A DNA stretch of 64,000 nt, from NCBI RefSeq assembly GCF_004349315.1, contig NZ_SMLH01000007.1:113598-177597 (forward strand). The letters are read 5' to 3'. The stretch's first letter is position 1. Each line of letters starts with the position of its first letter. The stretch is from Flavobacterium ranwuense. Lineage in GTDB: Bacteria > Bacteroidota > Bacteroidia > Flavobacteriales > Flavobacteriaceae. The notes under the pieces are model-generated. The model was not told where the DNA came from and did no database searches. It worked only from the letters and a program-made list of their open reading frames with translations. The position numbers were made by a program, and so were the translations under genes. Below are positions 39,607 through 49,389 of the stretch, piece by piece.

Positions 39607-40887
39607 ATGAATACCAAAACAACTAAAAAACCATCTTTTTTTTCAGGATTAACGGGACAAATATTAATAGCTATGGTTTTGGGTGCCATTCTAGGTATTA
39701 TAATTCATAATTCAATTTCTGCGGAAGCAGCCCAAGGCTTTAGTGCAAAAATTAAAATCCTCGCAACAGTTTTCATTAGATTAGTTCAAATGATTATTTC
39801 GCCATTAGTTTTCACAACGCTTGTTGTAGGAATTGCAAAATTGGGGGATATTAAAGCAGTAGGAAGAATAGGCGGTAAAGCGATGGGTTGGTTTTTTACG
39901 GCTTCATTCGTATCGTTATTATTGGGAATGTTTTTTGTAAACATACTTGAACCGGGAGTCGGGCTTAATTTATCAAATGTTGATTTAGGGTCTGTTTCAG
40001 AAGTTACTGCAAAAACTCAAAATATATCTTTTGAAAATTTTATTGAACATATTGTACCAAAAAGTATTTTTGAAGCAATGGCTACCAATGAAATTTTACA
40101 AATTGTGATTTTTTCTATTTTCTTTGGTTTAGCGGCAGCAGCACTGGGGGATTATGTAAAGCCCGTTATAAATGCTTTAGATAAAACGTCTCACATTGTC
40201 CTTAAAATGGTAAACTACGTAATGAAGTTTGCTCCAATAGGAGTTTTTGGCGCAATTGCCGGAGTATTCGCCGTAAGAGATTTTCAGGAATTAGCGATTA
40301 CATATTTCAAATTTTTTGGTTCATTCTTAGTTGGAATTTCATCACTTTGGCTGGTATTAATAGTTGTTGGTTACATTTTTCTAAAAAGTAGAATGACTGT
40401 TTTACTTAAAAGAATTGTGAGTCCTTTAATTATTGCTTTTGGAACAACCAGTAGCGAAGCGGTTTTTCCAAAATTGACTGAAGAATTAGAACGTTTTGGA
40501 GTAAAAGACAGAATCGTTTCTTTCATGCTGCCACTAGGTTATTCATTTAATCTAGATGGAAGTATGATGTACATGACCTTTGCCAGTATTTTTATTGCTC
40601 AAGCCTACGGTATTGATTTAGATATAGGAACACAAATGACTATGCTTTTAGTTTTGATGCTTACCAGCAAAGGAATTGCAGGTGTCCCAAGGGCAAGTTT
40701 AGTAGTAGTTGCAGCAACTTGTGGTATGTTTGATATTCCAATTGAAGGAATCGCATTAATTTTACCAATAGATCATTTTTGCGATATGTTTCGTAGTGCA
40801 ACAAATGTTTTAGGAAATGCTTTGGCTACATCAGTTGTTGGGCAATGGGAAGGTGATGATGAAAATGAAACTGTAATTTCTGAATAG
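39607..40887 (+). CDS. Dicarboxylate/amino acid:cation symporter (DAACS family)
   Basis: Seen: 426 residues with eight membrane helices and two re-entrant loops. The serine-rich loop (TTSSEAVFP), the NLDGSMMYM sodium-binding motif and the SKGIAGVPRA segment are characteristic. Known: the family imports glutamate, aspartate, or C4-dicarboxylates with H+ or Na+. The late DHFCDMFRSATNVLGNA region contains an Arg whose position is used to tell acidic substrates, but the exact substrate is not settled here. Ends in a terminator at 40923. Confidence 0.9.
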   Translation: MNTKTTKKPSFFSGLTGQILIAMVLGAILGIIIHNSISAEAAQGFSAKIKILATVFIRLVQMIISPLVFTTLVVGIAKLGDIKAVGRIGGKAMGWFFTASFVSLLLGMFFVNILEPGVGLNLSNVDLGSVSEVTAKTQNISFENFIEHIVPKSIFEAMATNEILQIVIFSIFFGLAAAALGDYVKPVINALDKTSHIVLKMVNYVMKFAPIGVFGAIAGVFAVRDFQELAITYFKFFGSFLVGISSLWLVLIVVGYIFLKSRMTVLLKRIVSPLIIAFGTTSSEAVFPKLTEELERFGVKDRIVSFMLPLGYSFNLDGSMMYMTFASIFIAQAYGIDLDIGTQMTMLLVLMLTSKGIAGVPRASLVVVAATCGMFDIPIEGIALILPIDHFCDMFRSATNVLGNALATSVVGQWEGDDENETVISE

Positions 40888-40922
40888 TTATAATTTAAGT
40901 TTTTCTGGTAAATAATATATTT

Positions 40923-40953
40923 AACCTGTTCAATTAGTTGAGCAGGTTTTTTT
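40923..40953 (+). terminator. Terminator after symporter gene
   Basis: 11-bp stem AACCTGTTCAA / TTGAGCAGGTT (one G-U pair) with a TTAG loop and a seven-T tail. Confidence 0.85.
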
Positions 40954-41084
40954 ATGTTTAAAAATTAAATTTCAAGCATTTTTTAATTTTACGGCTAGTA
41001 ATCCTCTTTTTTTGAATATCTGTTTATTCTGTTTATTTTAATATATAATGTGTATATATCGTTCCTTTTTTTATTAAAAAAATG

Positions 41085-41092
41085 TATATTTG
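41085..41092 (+). promoter_or_regulatory. -7 box (TATATTTG) before hybrid kinase
   Basis: Exact TAnnTTTG match 17 bp before the ATG at 41110. Confidence 0.55.
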
Positions 41093-41109
41093 ATAAACCC
41101 TGATTCTTT

Positions 41110-43317
41110 ATGTATAATTTACGGATTGTTTTATTACTATTGTTTGTATTAAATTATTTTGGTGATAATTCAATTGCACAGACAAGAATATATTCAAAGA
41201 AAGAAATCACTAAATTAACGGATCAAGCGTCCCAATACTTTAAGGATGCTAATTTTGAAAAATCTTTGGATATTTCTAAATTAGCGCTTCGTTCCGCTAT
41301 TGACGCTAATGATTTGTATGCTATTGCTATTTCCTATATTACAATTGCAGCGAATTATGCTGAGATGGCTGAATTTGATAAAGCCATATTTTTCTACAAC
41401 AAGAGTCTATTCTATGCTGATAAGACGAATAATGACATTTTAAGAGAAAAGATAAATAACAATTTAGGTAATATCTATTGTTTTGAGAAAAAGCAATATG
41501 TAAAAGGAATAAAATTTTATGAAAACTCCCTTAAGTACAGTCAAAAATTAGCAGATACCAATCAGGTTTTTATGACTAAACTTAATATTGCGTGGGCTTA
41601 TTTTGATATTGGTCGTTTTGAAAAAGGTTTGCCAAGTTTGGAATTTATCAATAAGTATAATAAAAAACATGGTGATGAAACAACCATTGTAGCTTTAAAT
41701 ATGCTAAATGCAATGTATTATGGTTACAAAGAAAACCATAATAAAGCGACATTATTTTTTTTAAATGCTATAAAATTTGGAAATAAAGGAAATGAAAAGT
41801 CAGATTTGTCCTTTGCACATCTAGAATACTCTAAATATTTACTAAAAAAGGGAGATCATAAAAAAGCATATGAAAATCTCGAGCGTTATAATGCAATTAC
41901 TGATGAACTCTACAATAAAGAAAAACTTGATAAAGCAAGTGTAGCAGGAATAAATTTAGAATTAGATGAGTATAAAAGAGAAATAGATAAAATTGAAATT
42001 GAAAAAAAGACTCAACTTCAAAGTTTAGAAAAATCTAAAACTATAGTACTACTATTTATTATTATATTTTTAGTATTGTTGCTATTGCTCTATTCTTTAT
42101 TCAAAAATAATAATTATAGGAAGAAAACGAATGCTGAGCTTTCTGAAACCAATAGGGAATTAATAATTGCCAAAGAAAAAGCAGAGGAAGCTTCCGTATT
42201 AAAATCACAATTTGTCTCTACAATCAGTCATGAATTAAGGACTCCTTTATACGGTGTGGTAGGAATTACTAATATGTTACTTGATGAGCATAAAGAATTA
42301 GCGCATAGCCCGCATTTAAGTTCTCTTAAATTTTCAGCCAGATATTTATTATCATTAGTAAATGATATTCTGCAAATTAATAAAATTGAAGACAATAGAA
42401 TTATTCTTGAAAATTTGACTTTTAATATTTCTGACGAAATTAATATGATTAAAAGTTCATTATCTTTTATAGCCAAAACAAATGATAATGTTGTTCAAGT
42501 GAATGTTGATCCTAATATTCCAGAATACTTAATAGGTGATAAGTTAAGGCTTTCTCAAATCATTATGAATTTGGTCAGTAATGCATTGAAATTTACAAAG
42601 AAAGGCGAAGTAAGCATAAATGTAAATTTGGTGAGAGTTGAGGGAAAATCTCATTTTTTAGAGTTTAAAATCCAAGATAACGGAATAGGAATTCATGCCA
42701 CTGACCAAGAAAAGGTTTTTGATAAATTTGTTCAGATTAGTAGAAAAGAAACTGATTATCAAGGAACCGGTTTAGGACTTTCCATTGTAAAGCAACTGTT
42801 AGGTTTGTTCAATAGTGATATTTCGCTCGAAAGTGCAATTGGAAAAGGAACATCATTCAAATTTATAATTGCTTTTGAATTTAATCCTGCGCGAACAACT
42901 GAAATTATCAATAACATTCAAGTTGATGTGAGTTCAACCCAAGTGGTCAATGTTTTAGTAGTAGAGGATAATCATATAAATCAAGTCATTACCAGAAAAA
43001 CTATTGAAAAGAACAACTATAAATGTAGTGTTGTTGACAATGGTTACGCTGCATTGGAAATACTGGAAAAAGAGAATTTTGATGTAATATTGATGGATAT
43101 TAATATGCCTTTAATCAATGGTTTTGAAACTACAAGAAAGATTCGTCTAAAAGGTATCGACATACCAATCGTAGCATTAACGGCATTTGATAAAGCAGAA
43201 ATAATCGAAGAAGCTCTTTCAGCCGGAATCAATGACATCATTATAAAACCTTTTGATTCAATTAAATTATTTGAAATCATCAGTATTCTAATATCAAAAC
43301 CTAAAAGTATATCTTAA
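41110..43317 (+). CDS. TPR hybrid sensor histidine kinase with receiver
   Basis: Seen: 735 residues. Signal sequence (1-24), TPR repeats (about 30-270), a short coiled coil, one membrane helix (311-330), HisKA with H374 (SHELRTP), HATPase with GTGLGLS (about 550), and a C-terminal receiver (about 615-730) with the MDINMP phospho-Asp. Known: periplasmic TPR domains in these kinases are thought to sense protein or peptide signals. There is no DNA-binding or HPt domain, so phosphate must pass to a separate protein. No regulator gene lies next to it; it is monocistronic and ends at a bidirectional terminator. Confidence 0.92.
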   Translation: MYNLRIVLLLLFVLNYFGDNSIAQTRIYSKKEITKLTDQASQYFKDANFEKSLDISKLALRSAIDANDLYAIAISYITIAANYAEMAEFDKAIFFYNKSLFYADKTNNDILREKINNNLGNIYCFEKKQYVKGIKFYENSLKYSQKLADTNQVFMTKLNIAWAYFDIGRFEKGLPSLEFINKYNKKHGDETTIVALNMLNAMYYGYKENHNKATLFFLNAIKFGNKGNEKSDLSFAHLEYSKYLLKKGDHKKAYENLERYNAITDELYNKEKLDKASVAGINLELDEYKREIDKIEIEKKTQLQSLEKSKTIVLLFIIIFLVLLLLLYSLFKNNNYRKKTNAELSETNRELIIAKEKAEEASVLKSQFVSTISHELRTPLYGVVGITNMLLDEHKELAHSPHLSSLKFSARYLLSLVNDILQINKIEDNRIILENLTFNISDEINMIKSSLSFIAKTNDNVVQVNVDPNIPEYLIGDKLRLSQIIMNLVSNALKFTKKGEVSINVNLVRVEGKSHFLEFKIQDNGIGIHATDQEKVFDKFVQISRKETDYQGTGLGLSIVKQLLGLFNSDISLESAIGKGTSFKFIIAFEFNPARTTEIINNIQVDVSSTQVVNVLVVEDNHINQVITRKTIEKNNYKCSVVDNGYAALEILEKENFDVILMDINMPLINGFETTRKIRLKGIDIPIVALTAFDKAEIIEEALSAGINDIIIKPFDSIKLFEIISILISKPKSIS

Positions 43318-43378
43318 TTTATTTTTGTTAATCTTGTTTTTAAAAATTGCTTTGTGAGAAATTTTAATTTTAATAAAA

Positions 43379-43408
43379 ATGCCTTTTGTTTTGTAGACAA
43401 AAGGCATT
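43379..43408. terminator. Bidirectional terminator
   Basis: Arms AATGCCTTTTGT / ACAAAAGGCATT between the convergent kinase and rhlE genes. Confidence 0.8.
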
Positions 43409-43441
43409 ACTTACAGATGAAAATTAAAGAGTAGTATCTAA

Positions 43442-44695
43442 TTAATACCAGCGTTTTTTATTTTGTTTAGAAACTTCTGATTTTCTTGATTTATGAGCTC
43501 CACCACTACGGTTTGAATTTTTTTGCTGGGATCCAGGAGCAGTTTCCGGACTTCCTGAATGCCAAGGATAAGGATGATCATTTACGGTTTTTACATCCAC
43601 TTTTATTAATTTCTGGATGTCTTTCCAATAGGTATGTTCGTCTTTACTGCAAAAAGAAATTGCAATACCTCCATTTCCCGCACGACCGGTTCTACCAATA
43701 CGGTGAACATAGGTTTCAGGAATATTAGGTAAATCAAAATTAATTACAAAAGGCAATTGGTCAATATCAATTCCTCTGGCTGCAATATCAGTTGCTACCA
43801 AAACTCCAACTTCTTTGTTTTTGAAAGCGTCCAAAACGCGTTGTCTTGCATTTTGTGATTTGTCACCGTGAATGGCTTCTGCGGCAATATTGTTTTTTCG
43901 TAATGCTTTTACAACATTATCAGCACCGTGCTTGGTTCTTGAAAAAACCAAAACATCGGATAGATTTTCATTTTTAATTAAATGATATAGTAAATTTCTT
44001 TTTTCTGTTTTTTCAACAAAATAAACGCGTTGTTCTACATTCTCAGCTGTAGACGAAACTGGCGATACGGTTACTGTTGCTGGATCAGTCAGAAACATTT
44101 CGGCTAATTCTCGGATAGCCATTGGCATTGTAGCTGAGAAAAATAATGTTTGTCTGTTTTTTGGCGTAAGCTTTACAATTTTCTTTACATCATTTACAAA
44201 TCCCATATCTAGCATTTGATCTGCTTCGTCAAGAACTAAAGTGTGTAAATGATCTAAATCGATAAAACCCTGTTTGTGTAAATCAAGCAATCTTCCTGGT
44301 GTCGCTACCAAAATATCCACACCATTTTTTAAGGTATCAACTTGCGGATTTTGCGATACGCCACCAAAAATAGTAAGTTGTGTCAAATTCGTGTACTTAC
44401 CGTAAGTATCAAAACTTTGTCCAATTTGGACTGCTAATTCACGTGTAGGAGTAACTACTAATGCACGAATTTGTTTGGCTTTTTTTGAAGAACCCACAAT
44501 TCGGTGTAATTGATGTATTATTGGAATAGCAAATGCGGCTGTTTTTCCGGTTCCGGTTTGTGCGCAACCTATTAAATCTCTTCCTGCTAATACAATAGGA
44601 ATAGATTGTTCTTGAATAGGAGTTGGGTTAAGGTAGCCTTGTTCAAATACGGCTTTTTGTATACTTTTTGAGAGCGATAAATCTTCGAATAACAT
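43442..44695 (-). CDS. DEAD-box RNA helicase, RhlE type
   Basis: Seen: 417 residues with the full motif set: Q motif (PTPIQEQSIP), AQTGTGKTAA, PTRELAVQ, DEADQMLDMGF, SAT, VLVATDIAARGIDI and HRIGRTGRAG. The basic, low-complexity C-terminal tail (SNRSGGAHKSRKS) probably binds RNA. Known: RhlE-type helicases act in ribosome maturation, RNA decay or cold adaptation. Several DEAD-box paralogues are usual in Flavobacterium, so a precise role is not assigned. Confidence 0.92.
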   Translation of the reverse strand: MLFEDLSLSKSIQKAVFEQGYLNPTPIQEQSIPIVLAGRDLIGCAQTGTGKTAAFAIPIIHQLHRIVGSSKKAKQIRALVVTPTRELAVQIGQSFDTYGKYTNLTQLTIFGGVSQNPQVDTLKNGVDILVATPGRLLDLHKQGFIDLDHLHTLVLDEADQMLDMGFVNDVKKIVKLTPKNRQTLFFSATMPMAIRELAEMFLTDPATVTVSPVSSTAENVEQRVYFVEKTEKRNLLYHLIKNENLSDVLVFSRTKHGADNVVKALRKNNIAAEAIHGDKSQNARQRVLDAFKNKEVGVLVATDIAARGIDIDQLPFVINFDLPNIPETYVHRIGRTGRAGNGGIAISFCSKDEHTYWKDIQKLIKVDVKTVNDHPYPWHSGSPETAPGSQQKNSNRSGGAHKSRKSEVSKQNKKRWY

Positions 44696-44807
44696 ATTTT
44701 TGGTATTAAATATCTTGTATTAAGTACATAGATAGTGCAACAAAGATAGTGTTATTTCTCGATTTGGTTATTTGGTTATTCGTTTAACCGATTTCTCGAT
44801 TAAAAAG

Positions 44808-45845
44808 TTAAACAATATTCTGGTTGGATTTAATAAAATCAGTTACTAAATATCCTATAAGTTTACCTATTAAATGATTGTTTTTTTCTTCACCTAAATC
44901 AGGTGCACCTTCACAAATATGCAAATACCCTGCATTTTTATTTTTTGCAAAATAGGATATAAATTGGCGAAGTTGCTCCACTGAGAAACCACTCAAAGTC
45001 ATTGCGCTACAAGCAATATTAGGAATCGAATCCAAATCTATCTCAATTCCAAAAAAGTCATCATTTATAAACTCTAATGCTTGAGCCATTTCTAGATTAA
45101 AATCTTTCTCTTTTCTAATGTTTATACTATCATAGGTATTGTAGCGTACGCGGTCTTCTATTTTTTTAATTATATCCAATACACTTTTGGAAGTATAATT
45201 TTCGTGTAAACCAAAAATAAAATATTTCTTTAAAAATCCTTCTTCAAACGCGTATGAAAAACCATTACCGCTGTGGCGTCCTTCTAAAATTCTAAAATCA
45301 GAATGGGCATCAAAGTTTATAGCATTAATAGGTCTACCTTTTGCAAGTGCAGATCCTTTTATGTTTCCGTAGGAATTATTATGTCCGCCACCTATAACTA
45401 TAGGAATTTTACCTAGTTTTATAATGTTGAAGATTATATGAGAGACATCTTTGTCAATTTTTTCTACTAATTGACTTAATTTAGATCGATCGTCAATATC
45501 ATTAAAATCCAAATGCTCAACTTCTTTCATTTCGACGCTAACATTCAACTGGCCTAATACAATAAGTTGGCTTCCTTTACAAAATCTATTATGCTGAATA
45601 TTAGCGATACTTTTAATGGCACTATCCCAAGCTGATGCTGCACCAGGCCTACCAAAATTAGCTCTTATGCCTATATCTTCCGGGATTCCAAACAATACAT
45701 ATTTTGCCTCGCACGTTTTTAGAAACTCTACAGGATCAGTCTCTTTTGGAACAGTTATCATTTTTTCTCCAAATTTTATTTCACCACTTCTATGGTTCGT
45801 AATTTTTGCAAGATCTTTGATTGTAAACGGGATGATTTTTTCCAT
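44808..45845 (-). CDS. hutG: Formimidoylglutamase (arginase/agmatinase superfamily)
   Basis: Seen: 345 residues from the ATG at 45845 (MEKIIPF); the frame starts 21 bp earlier with an all-Lys/Phe leader. The binuclear Mn site is visible: GGGHNNSYG, NFDAHSDFR and EIDLDSI. Known: HutG hydrolyses formiminoglutamate to glutamate and formamide in histidine breakdown. The call over arginase rests on the hutI gene close by and on the family's Bacteroidota pattern; an arginase-like function is not excluded. hutH and hutU are not in the window. Divergent from the coiled-coil gene. Confidence 0.8.
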   Translation of the reverse strand: MEKIIPFTIKDLAKITNHRSGEIKFGEKMITVPKETDPVEFLKTCEAKYVLFGIPEDIGIRANFGRPGAASAWDSAIKSIANIQHNRFCKGSQLIVLGQLNVSVEMKEVEHLDFNDIDDRSKLSQLVEKIDKDVSHIIFNIIKLGKIPIVIGGGHNNSYGNIKGSALAKGRPINAINFDAHSDFRILEGRHSGNGFSYAFEEGFLKKYFIFGLHENYTSKSVLDIIKKIEDRVRYNTYDSINIRKEKDFNLEMAQALEFINDDFFGIEIDLDSIPNIACSAMTLSGFSVEQLRQFISYFAKNKNAGYLHICEGAPDLGEEKNNHLIGKLIGYLVTDFIKSNQNIV

Positions 45846-45914
45846 TAAAAAAAATTTTTTTTTCAAAAATAATATAATTACATTAACTTACGTTATTACG
45901 TGGTTATATATTGT

Positions 45915-45922
45915 TAAATTTG
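45915..45922 (+). promoter_or_regulatory. -7 box (TAAATTTG) before coiled-coil gene
   Basis: Exact TAnnTTTG match 27 bp before the ATG at 45950. Confidence 0.5.
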
Positions 45923-45949
45923 TAAAATAAAATAAATTAAATTAAAAAG

Positions 45950-46834
45950 ATGGAAAATCAAAAAAGCAGTTCAAGTCTTAAAGCGGTTATAGCAGTATTA
46001 GCTATTTTATTAGTGGGAAGTTTAGTTTATATTTTTAAAATGACTTCAGACACAGAGATCGTAAAAACAGAATTGAAAACTACATTGACTGAAAAGGAAT
46101 CAGTTATGAAAGATTTACAAGAATTAAAATCAACGTATGATGCTGCAATTGCAGAAAACACATCAATGTCTGATGAGTTAATTCAAGAAAGAGATAAAGT
46201 GGTGAACTTAATGGGCGATTTAAGTAAATCGAAAGGCGATGTAGCTTCATTATCAAAATACAAAACCCAATTCAATGCTTTGCAAGGAAACATGAGGGTT
46301 TTAATGGCTGAGAATGATGGGTTGAAAAAACAAAATACAACTTTAACTACGCAACGTGATAGTACGGTTGTAGTTTTAGGAGAGACTAAAAAGAATGTTG
46401 AAGCATTAACTGGTCAAAATGAAGAATTGACAAAAGCGGTTGAAATTGGTTCAAAATTGACGGTTCTAAACACTAGAGGATCTGCTTTTAAATTGAGAAG
46501 TTCTGGTAAACAAATCGAAACTGATAAAGCGAGCAGAGCTGACGTTCTTAGAGTTAATTTTACAATTGCTGAAAATCAAATTGCTAAATCTGGTGATAAA
46601 ACCTATTATGTTCAAGTAATTGATAGTAAAAACAATGTTTTAGGTGATAAAAAAACAGAGACTTTTGGTGAGAATACTTTAACATACAGTTTTTTAACGA
46701 ATGTTAAATATGAAAACAAAACAATCAATGTTTCGGAAGATTTAAAAGGAAAAGATTTTGCTAAAGGAACGTATTTTATCAATATTTTTGATAGAGATAT
46801 ATTGGTTTCTAAAACAAGTTTTGTTTTAAGATAA
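45950..46834 (+). CDS. Membrane-anchored coiled-coil protein of unknown function
   Basis: Seen: 294 residues. One N-terminal membrane helix (about 11-29), a long coiled coil (about 30-170) and a beta-rich C-terminal domain (about 175-294) that has the pattern of an immunoglobulin-like or chromosome-partition-adjacent fold (VLRVNFTIAEN, YYVQVID, GTYFINIFD). Conserved single-copy gene in Flavobacteria from memory, with no assigned role. Inferred: anchored in the inner membrane with the globular end in the periplasm. Lies between hutG and hutI but on the opposite strand, so not part of histidine catabolism. Confidence 0.75.
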   Translation: MENQKSSSSLKAVIAVLAILLVGSLVYIFKMTSDTEIVKTELKTTLTEKESVMKDLQELKSTYDAAIAENTSMSDELIQERDKVVNLMGDLSKSKGDVASLSKYKTQFNALQGNMRVLMAENDGLKKQNTTLTTQRDSTVVVLGETKKNVEALTGQNEELTKAVEIGSKLTVLNTRGSAFKLRSSGKQIETDKASRADVLRVNFTIAENQIAKSGDKTYYVQVIDSKNNVLGDKKTETFGENTLTYSFLTNVKYENKTINVSEDLKGKDFAKGTYFINIFDRDILVSKTSFVLR

Positions 46835-46852
46835 GAGTAATTCAGTACAGCA

Positions 46853-46886
46853 TAAAAAAAGAGGAACGTAATGTTCCTCTTTTTTT
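46853..46886. terminator. Bidirectional terminator
   Basis: Stem AGAGGAAC / GTTCCTCT flanked by seven A and seven T. Lies between the convergent coiled-coil and hutI genes and overlaps the hutI stop codon. Confidence 0.88.
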
Positions 46887-48123
46887 ATGCAAAAATTTCA
46901 CCTTCGATCAATACAGTGTCAATTAGATTACTGCCAAAAGCGTAAGGTAATTGATAGTAAGAGGGAATGGGTTTCGTAATTATTAGATTTGCTTTTTTGC
47001 CAACAGTTATGCTTCCGTGGGTTTCTGAAATTCCCATTGCGTAGGCTCCGTTTATTGTGGCGGCATTTATGGCTTCTTCGGGAGTCATTTTCATTTTGAT
47101 GCAAGCCGTTGCCACTACAAAGTTCATATTTCCTGATGGAGTAGAACCTGGATTGTAATCGGTTGCGAGAGCCAAAGGAAGTCCGGCTGTTATCATTTCT
47201 CGTGCTGGTGTATACGGAATACTTAAAAAATAGGAACACGAAGGCAGCGCCACTGTCATTGTTTCGGTGTTTTTTAAAGCTTCAATATCTTCTGTTTTCA
47301 TAACTTCTAGATGGTCAACAGAAAGAGCATTGTACTTTACTCCAGCTTGAATTCCTCCAATAGAGTTGAACTGATTGACATGGATTTTTGGCTTTAAGCC
47401 AAATTTAATTCCAGCCTCCATGATTTGTTGGGTTTCATCAACAGTAAAATAACCGGTTTCACAAAATGCATCGATGAAGTCTGCCAGTTTATATTTTGCA
47501 ATTTCAGGAAGCATTTCGTTGATGATTAAATCAATATAGCCTTCGTGATTTGTTGCATATTCCAATGGAAAAGCATGAGCGCCAAGAAAAGTAGCTTTTA
47601 TTGTTATTGGATAGTTTTGAGCTAAACGTTGAATCACGCGAAGCATTTTTAGTTCTCCTTCAATTGTCAATCCATATCCCGACTTAATTTCGACGGCGCC
47701 AGTTCCTAAACGCATGACTTCTTCCAGTCTAGTCTTGGATTGGTCATAGATTTCGGCTTCAGTGGATTCATTGAGTTTTTTAGCTGAATTTAAGATCCCA
47801 CCGCCACGATTAGCAATTTCTTCATAGGTCATTCCATTGATTCGATCTACAAATTCCTGTTCGCGATTGCCGGCATAAACAATATGTGTGTGACTGTCGC
47901 ACCAAGACGGTAAAACCATTTTTCCGGTAGCATCAATCTTTTTATCAACATGTATTGCAGGTAGATTTTCCATGGAACCAAAATCAGTAATTAAGTTGTC
48001 TTTAATTACTAAAAAGGCATTTTTGATCGTTGGAAGAATAGCCATTTCAGCACCGGAAACTTTAGCTATAGCTGTTTCTCGAATCTGAAGTAATTCTTTT
48101 ATATTGATAATTAGCGTTGTCAT
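46885..48123 (-). CDS. hutI: Imidazolonepropionase
   Basis: Seen: 412 residues of the amidohydrolase family: SHTHIVYAGNREQEF (metal-binding HxH), the EIKSGYGL segment, HVNQFNSIGG, DHLEVM, and a late ATDYNPGS with the catalytic Asp. Known: HutI opens imidazolone propionate to N-formimino-L-glutamate, the substrate of HutG. Transcribed after the glutamine cyclotransferase gene (12 bp gap), an odd partner. Confidence 0.94.
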   Translation of the reverse strand: MTTLIINIKELLQIRETAIAKVSGAEMAILPTIKNAFLVIKDNLITDFGSMENLPAIHVDKKIDATGKMVLPSWCDSHTHIVYAGNREQEFVDRINGMTYEEIANRGGGILNSAKKLNESTEAEIYDQSKTRLEEVMRLGTGAVEIKSGYGLTIEGELKMLRVIQRLAQNYPITIKATFLGAHAFPLEYATNHEGYIDLIINEMLPEIAKYKLADFIDAFCETGYFTVDETQQIMEAGIKFGLKPKIHVNQFNSIGGIQAGVKYNALSVDHLEVMKTEDIEALKNTETMTVALPSCSYFLSIPYTPAREMITAGLPLALATDYNPGSTPSGNMNFVVATACIKMKMTPEEAINAATINGAYAMGISETHGSITVGKKANLIITKPIPSYYQLPYAFGSNLIDTVLIEGEIFA

Positions 48124-48135
48124 TTTATATAATAA

Positions 48136-49185
48136 TTACTCTGAAACTTTGATTTCAAACATTTTATTCCAGTTTTTACCGGTTACAAAAATGGTTTTTG
48201 TTTTGGGGTTGTAGGCAATTCCGTTTAAAAAGTCGTCTTCGGTAACTTTTACTAATTTTCTTAAACTAGACAAATCTAATACCGCTTCTACTGCACCATT
48301 TGTAGGGTTTATGATAGCAATTGCATCTTTTTGCCAAATGTTACCATAGATTAAACCATTAATCCACTCCAGCTCGTTTACACTTTTTATTTTAGTGCTA
48401 GTTGTATAAACGTTGATGTTGTCTACTATTTTAAGTGTTTTCGGATCCATTTTCCAAATTTTTTCGGTTCCATCTGATTGGTATAAGTATTTACCGTCAT
48501 TTGTCAATCCCCAGCCTTGAATATCTTTATCATAAGTAAAGGTTTTTTCAAGTTTTAAAGTGTTTGCATTATAGATAAAACCTGTTTTTTCGGTCCATGT
48601 CAATTGAAATATTTTATCATTCAGTATAGAAATTCCTTCTCCAAAATAAGCCTTATCTAAGTCAACTTGTTCAAAGACTTTTCCGGTTTTATAATCGTAT
48701 TTTCGGAAATGAGAAGTTCCATTTTGTCCAGTACTTTCATATAAAGTGTCTTTGTAGAATTCTAAACCTTGGGTGAAAGAAGCCGTGTCGTGCGGATACG
48801 TATTTACAATTTTATATTCTAATAATTTTGGCTGAATATTAGAAACTAATTCTACTCTTGTGGTAGCTTCTGAGTTTTGTCCCTCATAATAAACTAAAGC
48901 CTTTAGGTTTTGATATCCTAATTTTTGATCTTTCAGTTCAAAAATTAGTTTGTCTATATTTTTTTTAGCAGCGACCTTTTTGTCGTTTACATAATAAATA
49001 ATACTGTCAACAGTTTTCGAATTTGGGTTTAAAATTCCTAGTTCAATCGCTTCTTGAGGTTGGTATTGCTCCTTGAATTTAGAATTATCAAAGGTAAATA
49101 AAGAATTTTCCCCTTTTTTTGTATCTCCACAATTAGCCAGTAAGGTTCCTAATAAAATGATACATAGTATGTTATAATTTTTCAT
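48136..49185 (-). CDS. Glutaminyl-peptide cyclotransferase (glutamine cyclotransferase)
   Basis: Seen: 349 residues from the ATG at 49185, with lipobox LANC. The frame stays open to 49452, but that extension is Cys/Lys-rich and antisense to the SRP RNA, so it is rejected. The C-terminal 240 residues form the five-bladed propeller of the plant-type glutamine cyclotransferase family: FTQGLEFYKD, YESTGQNG, EGISIL, LTWTE and ELEWINGLIYGNIW. Known: makes N-terminal pyroglutamate. Bacterial lipoprotein forms act in the periplasm. Shares a transcript with hutI. Confidence 0.9.
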   Translation of the reverse strand: MKNYNILCIILLGTLLANCGDTKKGENSLFTFDNSKFKEQYQPQEAIELGILNPNSKTVDSIIYYVNDKKVAAKKNIDKLIFELKDQKLGYQNLKALVYYEGQNSEATTRVELVSNIQPKLLEYKIVNTYPHDTASFTQGLEFYKDTLYESTGQNGTSHFRKYDYKTGKVFEQVDLDKAYFGEGISILNDKIFQLTWTEKTGFIYNANTLKLEKTFTYDKDIQGWGLTNDGKYLYQSDGTEKIWKMDPKTLKIVDNINVYTTSTKIKSVNELEWINGLIYGNIWQKDAIAIINPTNGAVEAVLDLSSLRKLVKVTEDDFLNGIAYNPKTKTIFVTGKNWNKMFEIKVSE

Positions 49186-49240
49186 AGTGTAAAATTTGAA
49201 TACCCCAATATACAACGTTATTTTAATAGGTGCAAAGCAC

Positions 49241-49270
49241 TTGCAAAAATATAAAAAGTTTGTATATTTG
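49241..49270 (+). promoter_or_regulatory. Promoter of SRP RNA
   Basis: TTG at 49241-49243, a 19-bp spacer, then TATATTTG at 49263-49270. This matches the Flavobacterium consensus (-33 TTG, 19 bp, -7 TAnnTTTG) exactly and places transcription start near the first paired base of the RNA (49275). Confidence 0.85.
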
Positions 49271-49274
49271 CACC

Positions 49275-49367
49275 GGCAAGTCCTACACGACCAGCTCCTG
49301 CAGACTCCCCCAGGATGGGAACATAGCAAGGGTACGTGGTTGAGCGGTGCGATGTAGGTCGCTTGCC
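49275..49367 (+). ncRNA. ffs: Signal recognition particle RNA, small bacterial type
   Basis: Seen: the ends pair (GGCAAG at 49275 with CTTGCC at 49362), followed by paired segments TCCTACA / TGTAGG. The apical domain has the two purine-rich internal loops expected of domain IV: CCCCCAGG...GGAACATAGCAAGGG, including the GGAA-like tetraloop region and the AGCA symmetric-loop side. Known: the 4.5S-like RNA binds Ffh and targets membrane proteins. A consensus promoter and a hairpin terminator frame it. Not in the ORF-based calls; a false protein frame runs across it on the other strand. Confidence 0.9.
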
Positions 49368-49389
49368 ATTTTTTATTTCTTACAAAAGT

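Noticed and set aside
46928..47239. 103-codon minus-strand frame inside hutI
   Set aside because: Shadow of hutI in another frame; unusual composition.
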